Shown here piece after piece: positions 13,951-23,695 of a stretch of 31,865 bases of DNA. The notes under the pieces were generated by a model. That model was not told the DNA's origin, made no database searches, and worked only from the letters and a program-made list of their open reading frames with translations. Numbering within the stretch: the first letter of the stretch is position 1; every line of letters starts with the position of its first letter. This DNA comes from a virus. The position numbers and the translations under genes are program-made. Location of the stretch: IMG/VR virus record IMGVR_UViG_3300030104_004962, positions 1 through 31,865 of that record; one strand, given 5' to 3'.

Positions 13951-14643
13951 ATGGCAGCATTTACAACAATCGCAACTACTGCTTTAGCCGTCGGTGGCGC
14001 AGGAATGAATTTTGCCCAAGCCGCTAAACAAGGGAAGCTACAACGTGAAGCCGAAGCAGATGCAGAAAAAGCAATGAAAGCGGCTCGCGACAAATTACAA
14101 ACAAATTTTTATAAAGGCTTAGATCTAAATCTAAAATCCTTTGAGCAAGAGCGTGATGCTTTAGCTGGCGTTGGACAGCAGCTTATACAGGCTGGCCAAG
14201 AATCAGAAAGGGGAGCTGCCGCAACAGCAGGAAGAGTAATGGCAGGAGTACAAGAAGCAGAAAAAGACATTACCAACAGACAGATACGAAGTCAAGAAAG
14301 TTTGGAGAAGTTAGTGGCCGGCGAAGAGTCACGATTAAATATGGCCGAGACTAGATTGGATTTAGCAGAAGCGGAAGGAGCTCAAGAAGCAGCGGCTGAA
14401 GCAGCTGAGAATGAAGCAGCGGCTATTACCGCAGGGATACAAGGGTTAGGATCAGCAGCAGCTGGTCTATCTGAGTCTTCAGAGCTTTATGGTCAAGATC
14501 GAGATGCAGCGAAAGCTGCTAGGCGTGCAGGCCGAGTAACGGCGGGTAATCCGGAAGGTAAAACTCAAGCAGGTAATTTATTGGCCGGTGTTGGAGGTAA
14601 AATTTCTGGTTTATTTAAGAGTATATTTGGCGGAGGTGATTAA
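13951..14643 (+). CDS. Internal virion / ejection protein, small (T7 gp14-like by type, 230 aa)
   Basis: The N-terminus AFTTIATTALAVGGAGMNFA is a hydrophobic, Gly/Ala-rich segment that could enter a membrane. It is followed by a long Ala/Glu/Gln-rich helix (QREAEADAEKAMKAARDKLQ) and another (AAAEAAENEAAAITAGI), then a Gly-rich tail ending KISGLFKSIFGGGD. This architecture is that of small podovirus ejection proteins that form a channel through the envelope. It lies directly before two much larger ejection-like genes, the same small-to-large order as in T7. Sequence identity to T7 gp14 is not visible, so the call rests on composition and position. Confidence 0.6.
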   Translation: MAAFTTIATTALAVGGAGMNFAQAAKQGKLQREAEADAEKAMKAARDKLQTNFYKGLDLNLKSFEQERDALAGVGQQLIQAGQESERGAAATAGRVMAGVQEAEKDITNRQIRSQESLEKLVAGEESRLNMAETRLDLAEAEGAQEAAAEAAENEAAAITAGIQGLGSAAAGLSESSELYGQDRDAAKAARRAGRVTAGNPEGKTQAGNLLAGVGGKISGLFKSIFGGGD

Positions 14644-14653
14644 AATATAAATA

Positions 14654-16537
14654 ATGGCAACGTACTATAAGTATAAATCTCGAGAGGGAAAGGATCAAAT
14701 AGACTGGAGGGGAATAACCAAAGGCATTACAGATGACATTACAAGAATAGCTGGTGAGCGTGAAGAGCAGAGGCAGCAAATTGATAAAGATGTTTTAACT
14801 AATTTAGAGACCATTGCTGACAAACCTCAAGGGGCTTACACTAAAGAAAACGAACGTATTGCCAACTATGCCGAACAAGCCTCAGCTATTGCTTTAGAAA
14901 ACCAAAAGCTTTTAAAATCGGGAGCTATCACTTTAAAAGAGTATACTGCGCGGACTAACACTGCTGGTTCTTCAACTAAAAAATTATTTACTTTATCCAA
15001 GCAATACCAAGCAAACTATGAAGAAGGAATGCAAAGATTGCAATCCGTAGACGGCAAGCCTCCAGTGGGAAGTGAAATTGAAGCTATGCTGATGGGTTCT
15101 GTAGAGCGCTTTGGGCCCCCAGGATCTACTGATTATTACATAGACCCTGTTACTGGAGAGGCTTTTTTGGCTAGCACTATAGAAGAAGGAGACCCTAATA
15201 GTTATAAAAATACCAAAGAAATAGGTGGGGTTAACAAAGCTTTAATGAGTGTAGGAACGGCCGAAGGTATTATAAATAGAAAAGTAGATCGTTACCAATC
15301 TGACGCCGAAGCTACGCGGCTTGCTGACGCTCTTGGGACTGAAATAAAAGTATTGCAAGATAAGTACCCTAACATTAAAACTAAAGAAGACGCTTTTGCT
15401 CGAATGTTTGATGCAGAGGGAGAGCTTAGTGATTTTGGTAAAGCGGTTAATAAAAGCATTGAGGCCTCGATGGTGACAGACATGTCTAAAGCTAGTATGT
15501 TAATAGACACTATGGGAGCAGACGGTTATTTTATGTATGCGAAAAATGAGGATGGAAGCTTTACAAATATCGCTACTAACGAAAGAATGGATAAGATAGA
15601 GGATGCCGACAAAGCAATTGAAATGTTTGTTGATAACAGCGGCGCCTATCAACCTAGGTTAAGTGAAGCCCAAGAAAAAGCTGCTATAGACGGGGTTCGT
15701 GATATGATGAGAACGAAGCTTGATATTAAAGAAACTGCTGGAGAGACAGATTCTGTAAGACGTGCGAGATTAGCTCAAGAAAGAAAAAATAATCAATCCA
15801 CTAGAAATAAAGGAGCAAAAGATAATACCGCTGTAACAAATCTAGCTAAATTATTTTATGGAAGCGAACAAGACGCAGGCGCGGCAGCTAACTTTATAAG
15901 AGGGCTGTCGGGTAATGAGGATTTGAGAATAGAATTGCAGGGTGATAATATGATTATTCAACGAGTAAAAGAAGATGGCACTCTTGAAACAACAGGAGAA
16001 ATATCTAAACAAGGTGGGCTTAAGAATTTTATCGAAAGCTCGGTTACTCTTTTAGGAATAGATATTAATAACATTCAAGACGCTTTATCTAGATCGGGGG
16101 TTTTAAAAGACAGGGATGGAAAGGAATTTCAACCTAATCTTATTTCTTTAATTTCGCAAACTACCACACAAAAAGTCCCCTCAACAGTAGATGAAATAAC
16201 TACAATGATAAATAAAGATGTTAATGACATTCAAATCACCGCACAGCAAGCAAAAGACGAGGAAGATTTAGCAGAAATTTTATCTTCTGCTCTGGGTAAA
16301 TATAATGTTCAAGTTACAGAAGAAACATTTGGAAGTGATGCAATTGGTTTAAAGCTTCCTACGGGGGAATTATTAACGGTGGATTTAAAAGAAGCTACCC
16401 CTGAAGACATAAAAGAAACTATTAAAACATTAATTCTTGGAGACATTAATAAAGATACTTTAATAAAATATAAAGGGAAATTGGAAAGCGGAGGCGGACA
16501 ACAAGGCTCGGATACCGGGGGGAATGTAAGAAAATAA
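14654..16537 (+). CDS. Internal virion protein, middle-sized (627 aa)
   Basis: Begins MATYYKYKSREGKDQIDWRG, followed by a long helix (GITDDITRIAGEREEQRQQ). The protein is acidic, soluble and mostly helical, with coiled-coil-like stretches and a basic Arg/Lys/Asn-rich hinge near residues 370-395 (RRARLAQERKNN). It has no cysteines in the parts I scanned and no membrane segment. No enzyme motif is seen. Being between the small Gly/Ala-rich ejection protein and the 2301-residue ejection protein suggests a T7 gp15-type role in the ejected core. A scaffold or unknown structural function cannot be excluded. Confidence 0.6.
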   Translation: MATYYKYKSREGKDQIDWRGITKGITDDITRIAGEREEQRQQIDKDVLTNLETIADKPQGAYTKENERIANYAEQASAIALENQKLLKSGAITLKEYTARTNTAGSSTKKLFTLSKQYQANYEEGMQRLQSVDGKPPVGSEIEAMLMGSVERFGPPGSTDYYIDPVTGEAFLASTIEEGDPNSYKNTKEIGGVNKALMSVGTAEGIINRKVDRYQSDAEATRLADALGTEIKVLQDKYPNIKTKEDAFARMFDAEGELSDFGKAVNKSIEASMVTDMSKASMLIDTMGADGYFMYAKNEDGSFTNIATNERMDKIEDADKAIEMFVDNSGAYQPRLSEAQEKAAIDGVRDMMRTKLDIKETAGETDSVRRARLAQERKNNQSTRNKGAKDNTAVTNLAKLFYGSEQDAGAAANFIRGLSGNEDLRIELQGDNMIIQRVKEDGTLETTGEISKQGGLKNFIESSVTLLGIDINNIQDALSRSGVLKDRDGKEFQPNLISLISQTTTQKVPSTVDEITTMINKDVNDIQITAQQAKDEEDLAEILSSALGKYNVQVTEETFGSDAIGLKLPTGELLTVDLKEATPEDIKETIKTLILGDINKDTLIKYKGKLESGGGQQGSDTGGNVRK

Positions 16538-16548
16538 AAGAATAAAAA

Positions 16549-19500
16549 ATGGATGAGCAATTATTAAAAGATTTTTTAGCAACCGCCCAAGCCAATAAAT
16601 ATGATTGGGAGGTAATAATGCCTAAGTTTCCAGAGCTTGCCGATGTAGATCTTCAAGTATTAAAAGACTACGCAGAAACAGCGAAGCAAAATAATTATGA
16701 CTATGCCGTTACAAACCCCTTGTTTCCAGAACTGTTTCCCCAAGATCCTTTAAAAAAAAAAGACGTTACGGAATCAAGTGGAAAAAATGGTTCTTTGGTC
16801 TCACCTACAATTACTAACACCCCTACTCAAACTACGGACGCTAGTGTTTTGCAGCAAAATGCGTTACAAGCTAGCCCCCGGTCCGATACGGCGGTTTCTA
16901 CTTTAACACCCCCGCCTTCCGTTCCAGAGACAGAAGGAACTGAGAGCATTACACCTGAGTTAATGACTTATGAGGAAGAGTTTGTGGTTCCTCAATTGAA
17001 TTACGAATACGGAAACCAAGGATTTATTTTTGAAGAGTCGGGAGCTTTTGGGGACTCAATGAAAGTTACGGCTGAAAACGGAGAAACTTTGGACGTTAAT
17101 TTAGATGTATTCCTAGATTCAACTAAAACTAAAGAAGCAGCTGCGCTGAAAGATTTTATAGTAAAAAATAAAACGCGCCGAGGATTAAATCAAATGGAGT
17201 CGGAATATATTTCCGCGCAGAAGAAATTTTATAATGAAGAAGAAGTTAATACCGCAGTAACAAAGATTGGCGAGCAAACTTTAGGTTATGTAAAACAAGT
17301 TCAAGAGTATCTTGCAGACAAAGCTAAGTTAGACGAAGAAATGGCGGCGCTCTCAAGCCTTACCGCTCAACAAAGGAGTAGTAAAGGTAAAGAAATCAGC
17401 GCAGTTATGGAAAGGTCTAAAGAGTTAAGAGAGCTTAAAAAGCAGTTAATTAAAGGGCAGTCTGTTTTAGTTAATAATGAAAGAAATTTAAAGGTAGCTG
17501 CAGGTAAATACTTTGACATGCTTGCGGAACAAGGTACCGTAGGAGGCGCAAGTTATAATAGAATTTTAAAAGGAATAGGAAGAATAGCTGCAGGAGCAAC
17601 AAGCTATGCTGTAGATGCCTTAGTCTCAGCGTTGCCTTATGCTGGAATGAATCCTGTAGAGTACCGTCAAATGTTTGTGGATATAGCTCGAGAAAAAGGT
17701 TTAGAAGTTCCCGAAAACTTTAAAAACATGACAGAAGATGAGCTTAAAGAATTTTATTCTGAGGTGGCAAGAACAGAAGAGCTTACCACACAATCTACTA
17801 CGGGACAAACTATTAAAGTTGGTGAAAAAAAAATAACATTTGGCGAAGAAATAGAAGCGGCAGTATATGATAAAGGAAAAAAGACTGTTAAATTTTCTGA
17901 TGATGTTGGATTAGGGGAAGGCCAAGGGCTTTTAGAGGCTATTAGAACAGGAGCTCCTACTCTTCTGGGGGATAAAAATGTGTCCGAACAATATGATCAG
18001 TTAACAAGTGAAGGGTTTTGGGGCGGTGCATGGCTGGGCCTTATGGAGTCTATACCGGCTATGATTGCGCCAGGAGGAGCGGCTGGTATGGCAGCGAGAA
18101 CTGCTATGATGTTTAGTCAAGTATCTGATCATTATGATGAGGAGATGGAAAATAATCCTGAGTTTAAAGACATAACCGAAAACGAAAGGGCTGCATTTAA
18201 ACTTCCAGTAGGAATTGTTGTCGGAGCTTTAGAGGCTATAGGTGTTCGCAACGCTTTGCGTCAATCTCCTTTTTTAAATAAACTTTTATTAAGAATAGCG
18301 GGAAAGACTCCTAAAAATGTTACAGGTAAAACATTTAATGATATAGTGCGCAATGAGATTAATAACATGTTCGCTAAAGGAACTATAGTTGTTACAGCCG
18401 CCGGCTTAGCAGAGTTTGAAACAGGAGCGCTTCAAGAAGTAGCGGACATAAGCGCTAAAAAAGTCTATAATGCTTTTAAAGAAAAAGAAATGTTTGTTAC
18501 TCCTGAAAGCTTTAGCGAGGGAGTTAGTCAAGTTTTAGTCGCCGGAGCTCAAGAAGCTGTGGGAGGTTTTGTTATTGGAACCCCCGGGGCTATAGTAGCG
18601 GCAGCCACAACACAAGATTTTACTCAAGTTGATGATGCTACTTTTGAAATGTTTGAAATATTAACGAGCCAAGACAATAGTTCTAAGTTTACTTATGCTG
18701 AATATAAAAATAAAGTAGCTAATCCTAATGATAAAATGACAAAGGAGGAGGCGGAAGCAGAAATAGCTTTGTTTGAAGAGGTGCAGGGGTTAGTAAAACA
18801 AATACCCACTGATTTATCTACTGAGCAAAAGAAAAAAGCTTTAGGTTTAATGTTGAATAGAAAACAATTAGAAGATTCTAAAGCAGGAAAAGATTCTAGC
18901 TTAACACAGAATATTGATAAAAAAATAGGTGAGATTGATCAGCAGTTGAACAACATATTGTTTACAAAAGAAGCTGAAAGTTCGGCTGATGCTATACCAG
19001 AGATGGAAAAAGAGAAAAAGGGCACGGTGATCGACAAAGGAAAATTAAGCGAAGAACAACAAGATATAGATTCTTTCTTTGGTGAAGATGTAGAAGAAAC
19101 AACTGAAACTGTGCAGTCTAATCTGAGTATTAATAGGGCTGGTGACGTTACTGAAAAGTCACCCGAAACTATTTCGAGAGAAAACGCAGTTATAAAGCTA
19201 GCTAAACTGGGCGCTAAATCTATATCTACTTTGCTTCCTAATACTAGAATTATATTACACGAATCAAACACAGAGTTTGAAAAGTATGGGGGGCCCGGAA
19301 GAGCAGAGCTTATAGGAGATACCATTCATATAAATCTTTCTAAAGCCACCTCCACTACAGTGCCCCACGAAATATTTCACGCGGTATTTTTGAGTAAAAT
19401 TAAAACCGACCCGAGAGCTTCTGCAATTGCAGAGGGCATGATGAAAGCTGTGCGTAAAACTTTACCCGATAACAGCGACCTCGCCAAGAGAATTGATGCT

Positions 19501-22500
19501 TTCGCGGATTCATATAAAGATGTAAGTGAATTACAAAACGAAGAAAGATTAGCCGAGCTTATAGGGATTATGGCTTCTGAATATAAAACTCTGTCTAAGC
19601 CTCAAAAAAATATAGTGGTTAAGTTTATAGAAGACTTAGCTCGGGTATTAGGAATAGATGTGAATATCTCTGAGTTTACCAAGACAGACGCAGACGTAAT
19701 AGACCTATTAAATACATTAGCTGTTAAAGTAGGAAGCGGACAAGTAATTACACAGCAGGATGTGGAGATTTTAGAAGGAGATCCAGCTCCTCCTGTTAAA
19801 AAGAAAGGGCCAGCACGTAGACAGCAGCGTAACATTGAGCAGATTACTCAACAATATAATATGAACACTCAAGGGTTTATTCCTAAGAGCGCAAATCTTT
19901 CTCAGCTACGTAAAATCGTAGAGCCATTAGGCTTTGAAGTTTTAAGGGCAAAAGAAGATCAATATGGCCGAGGAGGAGGATTGTATCTTAAACAAAACGG
20001 AAAAAGATATAAACCTCCTGTTCAAGGAAGAAGGCAACAAAGATCAGTGATTGATTATGTAAACGAAGGAAGAGATGCGGGGTTTAGAGATGAACTTATA
20101 ATTGATTATTTGCGTAGAGTTCGCCGGTTAAAGATGAAAGATATTAAAAAAGTAATGGATATTCCGGCAGGAGTTACCATGTCTTTGCCAGAAAGTTTTA
20201 AAAACATAAAAGGTGGTGCAGTTGCAGGATTAAAATTGTTTAAAAAAATAGAAGCCTTTAGGGACAAAGAAAGAACACTTAACAAGAGACGTAAAAACAA
20301 ATTGTCTGAAGCTCAGATAATGACTAAAGCAATTGAGTTCTTACAGTCACAACCTGAATATAAAAACGAGGGCGACACCTTTGTTTCTAAAGGAAAAGTT
20401 CGTTTTAAAACTGGCATTTCTACTCAGCAAGTACTATTAGAAAACGATTTGCAGAAAACTTTAGATCAAAGACCTACTGAGGATATGGCTCGTAGATTAA
20501 AGTTAGCTCGAGCAATGGTTACTCAAAGGGTGAAAGGTAAAAGAGATTTGCAGGCTATTAAAAAAGAAGTGCGTAGTTTTATTAGAAAAACATTGCCAGT
20601 AGACATGTACAGATTATCAGAAGTTAAATCTTTAATTAACGAAGTAACAGAAGCCACGGAAGAAAATATAGAGAATGTCTTAGATAAAGTATTAGATTTA
20701 GCCACAACTAAAAACAATAAATCTTTAGACTCTAAAATTAAAAAGCTTTTAAATAATGATTTTATAACTAATAGATTTGGAAGAAAAGTGGGAAAAAGTG
20801 TGGATCAATCTACCAGAGACCGCTTAGTCGCTATTAAAAAAGCTTTAGCTAATAAAAATGCTACGGAAGAAGAGATTGATAAAATAAATGAATCTTTAAA
20901 CAAACAATTTAACGAATTGTTATTGGACGCGGACCCTTCTCAAGATGTAGTAAACAAAATGATTGATTTGCAAATTGCTATTAACATTAATAACGCTCAG
21001 AAATTAGAGGACACTAATGTTTATAAAACTGAAGCGTTAGATTCTGCTTTAGTGGAGCTCGTGGGTCTAGTAGGGCAAGGAAGAACTTTATTGCAACAAG
21101 AATTAGACAGGTCGGCTAAAGGATATAGAGACCAGATGAGCAAAGTTTATGAAGCTATCACTGGCCAAAAAATTGATCTAGAAGCCGACGATGCAAAGGA
21201 AATATTAGAAAAACAAAAAAACGCTAGAATTAGTGAGAGAGAAAAAAATGAAGTTCAGAAGAGAATAGGAACAGCAATAAAAAATATTTTTAGCAAAATA
21301 GAAGAATATATTTTTGGAAGTGCAGAGGCTATTGATGGGTTGATGGACAGAATTGACAAGCTTCCAGGCGATGTGTTTGGAGGTGTAACACAAAGGTTGG
21401 TAACGGACAAAGTAGATAGGTCCACCAGGGTTTATAAGGAAAGAATGCTCGGGTTTGAAACCCTATTGCGAGAAACTTTGAGAGAGTTTTATGGTAAAAA
21501 TTGGGAAAGTAAATCTCGCAAATTTAGATCAGAAAAATTTGAGTTTAAAGATAGTAACGACATTTCTAGACGTTACACGCAAGACCAAATGTATTATTTG
21601 TATAATCAATATAAAGACCCTGCCTCTCGTGCGGCTTTTGAAAATATGTTTGGAAAAGATTATGCGCGGGTGATGAAAGATATTGAAAATAAATTAGAGC
21701 CCGAAGTTAAAAGGTTTGCAGATTGGCAAGTAGATGTTTATTTTCCTATGGTGTATTCTCATTATAATAAAACATATCAAAAAATATATAGAACAAACAT
21801 GCCTTGGAACCAGTTTTATGCAGGCAGAATATATAGAGATGGGATAACCCCTGAGCCGTTAGATTTACTAGCTAATAGCACAGTTTACAATACAGCAGCA
21901 AGCGCGGCTTCTACTCTTTTACGACAAAACTCTAAGGCTAAAATACTACCCATGAATGGCACCGATGCCCTAGTGACATACACTAAAGACATGGAATATT
22001 TTGCTGCGTATGCGGAAACCGTTAGGGATATAAACAAAATATTTGACAATGAGTACATTAAATCAGCCATAAGGGAAATACATGGTGATTTTACGCTTAC
22101 ATTAATACAAGACATGATTAAAAAAGTAGCCGCTAAAGGAATTCAGGACTCTAAAGTAGCTCAGCTTTTAAACACCATGAATACTGCTTTTATATTTGCT
22201 CGTCTCGGATTAAGTCCTGTAATTATGATTAAGCAGTTAACCTCTATCCCTACTTATGCTGCTGATATTGGTGCTGTTAATTGGTTAAAATATGCAGCTA
22301 AAAATAAAACAGAACAAATTAAACTATGGAAAGAAGTGCGAGACAATTCTGTTTATATGCAAGACCGTAGGAATAATAGTATTTTAAGGCAAATTGAATC
22401 TTATAGCGAGTCGTCGAAGTCAGGATTTTTACCGCAAAAAGGTTTAGTTTGGGCTGAAGATTTTTTAATGTGGACAACAAAATTTGGGGACAGAATGGCT

Positions 22501-23454
22501 ATTATGTTAGGGGGTCTTCCTAATTATTCTTATTATAAAGCAGAGTTTAAAAAGAAAAACCCAAACGCAACCGAACAAGAAGCTATTGATCATGCAATAA
22601 TAAAATTTGAAAGAGATACTAAAAGAACTCAGCAGTCTAGTGATTTACAAGATAAAGATTACACACAATCTAGCGCTTTTAGATCTTTTAATATGTTTAT
22701 GACAACCCCTAAACAATATTTAAGAAAAGAAATTAGAAGCACTAGAAATTTAATGAGAAAATTAAAAGCCATGGATTTAAAAGCGGGGAAGGGGAGCATT
22801 CAGCAAAACGCCGCGTCTCTTTTAACATATCACATATTTATGCCCATGCTTTTTCAATACGTAACTAATGGAATGCCTGGTTTGTTAAGTGATTGGGATG
22901 ATGAAGATAGTTCAGATTTACTTAGAGCTGCTGTAATAGGAAATTTAAATGCGCTTATCATTACTGGAGAGATTATAACAAACATTGGGGAGTCTATTCA
23001 AGGCAAGCCTTGGGCAAAAGAACTAACAGCTATTCCTTTGTACGATGTAATTAATGAACTTAAAAACAAAGTGTTTGGGTTTATTGACGCTAAAACACCT
23101 CCTAAGAAAGAAAAAGCTGCTTATGAGTTAATGGAAGCTATAGCTATAACGATAGGGGTGCCGGCTTATCAAGTTAAAAAAGCACTTAATAATTACCCTA
23201 AACTCACTGATTCTAAAGATTATGGAGAGTTGATTTTACGTTTATTAAATTATTCTGATTATCAGATTAGCGGACCAGCTAAAAAAAATACCCGAAATAA
23301 AAAGAAAAATAAAATGACTCAAAGAGAAATGAAATTATTGTTTCCAGATTTGTATAAAGATATGCAAGAGCTTCAAAATCCTTCTGAGATTAAAGAGTTA
23401 GAAAAAGAGTTACGAGAATTAGAAAAAGAAATGTTAGAAGATTTATATAAATAA
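16549..23454 (+). CDS. Giant internal virion protein with HEIFH metalloprotease motif (2301 aa)
   Basis: Residues 1-60 hold two copies of a 30-35-residue repeat: LLKDFLATAQANKYDWEVI with KFPEL, then VLKDYAETAKQNNYDYAVT with LFPEL. Hydrophobic Gly/Ala-rich patches lie near 490-530 and 610-690. VPHEIFHAVF places an HExxH zinc-protease motif at H940-H944; E999 or E1003 (in EERLAELIG) could be the third ligand. A basic region near 1165-1250 (YVNEGRDAGFRDELIIDYLR, then MSLPESFKNIKGG) recalls conserved parts of marine phage ejection proteins. Long charged helices follow. The C-terminal part from about 1978 (KFGDRMAIMLGG, ending in SSAFRSFNMFMTTPKQYLRK) resembles large polyvalent proteins. It is probably ejected into the cell, and the protease may open the envelope or process virion proteins. 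Confidence 0.75.
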   Translation: MDEQLLKDFLATAQANKYDWEVIMPKFPELADVDLQVLKDYAETAKQNNYDYAVTNPLFPELFPQDPLKKKDVTESSGKNGSLVSPTITNTPTQTTDASVLQQNALQASPRSDTAVSTLTPPPSVPETEGTESITPELMTYEEEFVVPQLNYEYGNQGFIFEESGAFGDSMKVTAENGETLDVNLDVFLDSTKTKEAAALKDFIVKNKTRRGLNQMESEYISAQKKFYNEEEVNTAVTKIGEQTLGYVKQVQEYLADKAKLDEEMAALSSLTAQQRSSKGKEISAVMERSKELRELKKQLIKGQSVLVNNERNLKVAAGKYFDMLAEQGTVGGASYNRILKGIGRIAAGATSYAVDALVSALPYAGMNPVEYRQMFVDIAREKGLEVPENFKNMTEDELKEFYSEVARTEELTTQSTTGQTIKVGEKKITFGEEIEAAVYDKGKKTVKFSDDVGLGEGQGLLEAIRTGAPTLLGDKNVSEQYDQLTSEGFWGGAWLGLMESIPAMIAPGGAAGMAARTAMMFSQVSDHYDEEMENNPEFKDITENERAAFKLPVGIVVGALEAIGVRNALRQSPFLNKLLLRIAGKTPKNVTGKTFNDIVRNEINNMFAKGTIVVTAAGLAEFETGALQEVADISAKKVYNAFKEKEMFVTPESFSEGVSQVLVAGAQEAVGGFVIGTPGAIVAAATTQDFTQVDDATFEMFEILTSQDNSSKFTYAEYKNKVANPNDKMTKEEAEAEIALFEEVQGLVKQIPTDLSTEQKKKALGLMLNRKQLEDSKAGKDSSLTQNIDKKIGEIDQQLNNILFTKEAESSADAIPEMEKEKKGTVIDKGKLSEEQQDIDSFFGEDVEETTETVQSNLSINRAGDVTEKSPETISRENAVIKLAKLGAKSISTLLPNTRIILHESNTEFEKYGGPGRAELIGDTIHINLSKATSTTVPHEIFHAVFLSKIKTDPRASAIAEGMMKAVRKTLPDNSDLAKRIDAFADSYKDVSELQNEERLAELIGIMASEYKTLSKPQKNIVVKFIEDLARVLGIDVNISEFTKTDADVIDLLNTLAVKVGSGQVITQQDVEILEGDPAPPVKKKGPARRQQRNIEQITQQYNMNTQGFIPKSANLSQLRKIVEPLGFEVLRAKEDQYGRGGGLYLKQNGKRYKPPVQGRRQQRSVIDYVNEGRDAGFRDELIIDYLRRVRRLKMKDIKKVMDIPAGVTMSLPESFKNIKGGAVAGLKLFKKIEAFRDKERTLNKRRKNKLSEAQIMTKAIEFLQSQPEYKNEGDTFVSKGKVRFKTGISTQQVLLENDLQKTLDQRPTEDMARRLKLARAMVTQRVKGKRDLQAIKKEVRSFIRKTLPVDMYRLSEVKSLINEVTEATEENIENVLDKVLDLATTKNNKSLDSKIKKLLNNDFITNRFGRKVGKSVDQSTRDRLVAIKKALANKNATEEEIDKINESLNKQFNELLLDADPSQDVVNKMIDLQIAININNAQKLEDTNVYKTEALDSALVELVGLVGQGRTLLQQELDRSAKGYRDQMSKVYEAITGQKIDLEADDAKEILEKQKNARISEREKNEVQKRIGTAIKNIFSKIEEYIFGSAEAIDGLMDRIDKLPGDVFGGVTQRLVTDKVDRSTRVYKERMLGFETLLRETLREFYGKNWESKSRKFRSEKFEFKDSNDISRRYTQDQMYYLYNQYKDPASRAAFENMFGKDYARVMKDIENKLEPEVKRFADWQVDVYFPMVYSHYNKTYQKIYRTNMPWNQFYAGRIYRDGITPEPLDLLANSTVYNTAASAASTLLRQNSKAKILPMNGTDALVTYTKDMEYFAAYAETVRDINKIFDNEYIKSAIREIHGDFTLTLIQDMIKKVAAKGIQDSKVAQLLNTMNTAFIFARLGLSPVIMIKQLTSIPTYAADIGAVNWLKYAAKNKTEQIKLWKEVRDNSVYMQDRRNNSILRQIESYSESSKSGFLPQKGLVWAEDFLMWTTKFGDRMAIMLGGLPNYSYYKAEFKKKNPNATEQEAIDHAIIKFERDTKRTQQSSDLQDKDYTQSSAFRSFNMFMTTPKQYLRKEIRSTRNLMRKLKAMDLKAGKGSIQQNAASLLTYHIFMPMLFQYVTNGMPGLLSDWDDEDSSDLLRAAVIGNLNALIITGEIITNIGESIQGKPWAKELTAIPLYDVINELKNKVFGFIDAKTPPKKEKAAYELMEAIAITIGVPAYQVKKALNNYPKLTDSKDYGELILRLLNYSDYQISGPAKKNTRNKKKNKMTQREMKLLFPDLYKDMQELQNPSEIKELEKELRELEKEMLEDLYK

Positions 23455-23456
23455 TT

Positions 23457-23630
23457 ATGCCATTTAAAAGCCAAGCCCAAAGAGCCTACATGTATAAGAA
23501 CCTTCCTGAGATAGCAGAGCAGTGGGAAAAAGAAACAACCTCAGGAGTATTGCCTAAAAGACTACATCCAAAAAAACCTAAACGCACATTGCTTACTCAA
23601 AGAAGAAGGCGTAGGAAAATTAAAAGGTAA
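23457..23630 (+). CDS. Small conserved phage protein with MPFKSQAQRAYMY motif (57 aa)
   Basis: ATG 23457 starts 3 nt after the stop of the giant ejection protein. The N-terminus MPFKSQAQRAYMYKNLPEIA, then EQWEKETTS and LPKRL, matches a motif frequently seen in small phage proteins (consensus roughly MPFKSxAQxRxMxxxxPExAxxWxxxTxxxxLPxR). Such proteins are found by many phage structural or lysis genes, with no established function known to me. The C-terminal half is strongly basic, with five Arg in a row close to the end, so nucleic-acid binding is possible. It is the last gene of the plus-strand module and its final 11 nt overlap a possible minus-strand gene. Confidence 0.8.
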   Translation: MPFKSQAQRAYMYKNLPEIAEQWEKETTSGVLPKRLHPKKPKRTLLTQRRRRRKIKR

Positions 23631-23688
23631 TTAAATAGATTAGGTATAGAGCGACTGCGGTAACCGTTATCGCTATAATAAAATCCAT
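23620..23688 (-). CDS. Possible single-span membrane peptide (22 aa)
   Basis: On the minus strand, ATG at 23688-23686 opens MDFIIAITVTAVALYLIYLITF before TAA. Nearly all residues are hydrophobic, with Asp2 as the only charge, so it would be a lone transmembrane helix. It begins 7 nt after the stop of the preceding minus-strand gene (23696-23890), a spacing typical of this operon. Its last 11 nt overlap the end of the plus-strand 57-residue gene. A chance frame of this length is easy to find, but its position and composition make it a candidate small membrane protein, for example of lysis or superinfection type. Confidence 0.4.
   Translation of the reverse strand: MDFIIAITVTAVALYLIYLITF
23651..23673. 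repeat. Imperfect dyad at the convergent junction
   Basis: GCGA (23651-23654) and CGGT (23658-23661) mirror ACCG (23663-23666) and TCGC (23670-23673) about a centre at 23662. Pairing is interrupted by 3-nt mismatches. There is no T-run, so it is not a standard terminator; it may be chance within the small membrane peptide frame. Confidence 0.35.
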
Positions 23689-23695
23689 GTCGGGT

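Noticed and set aside
18939-19325. 128-residue minus-strand open frame inside the giant ejection gene
   Set aside because: It is antisense to a clearly coding region next to the HEIFH motif; its Ser/Leu-rich low-information translation looks like a shadow.
23651-23673. Dyad at the convergent junction as a bidirectional terminator
   Set aside because: The stem is broken by mismatches, and there is no T-run on either side; kept only as a weak repeat.
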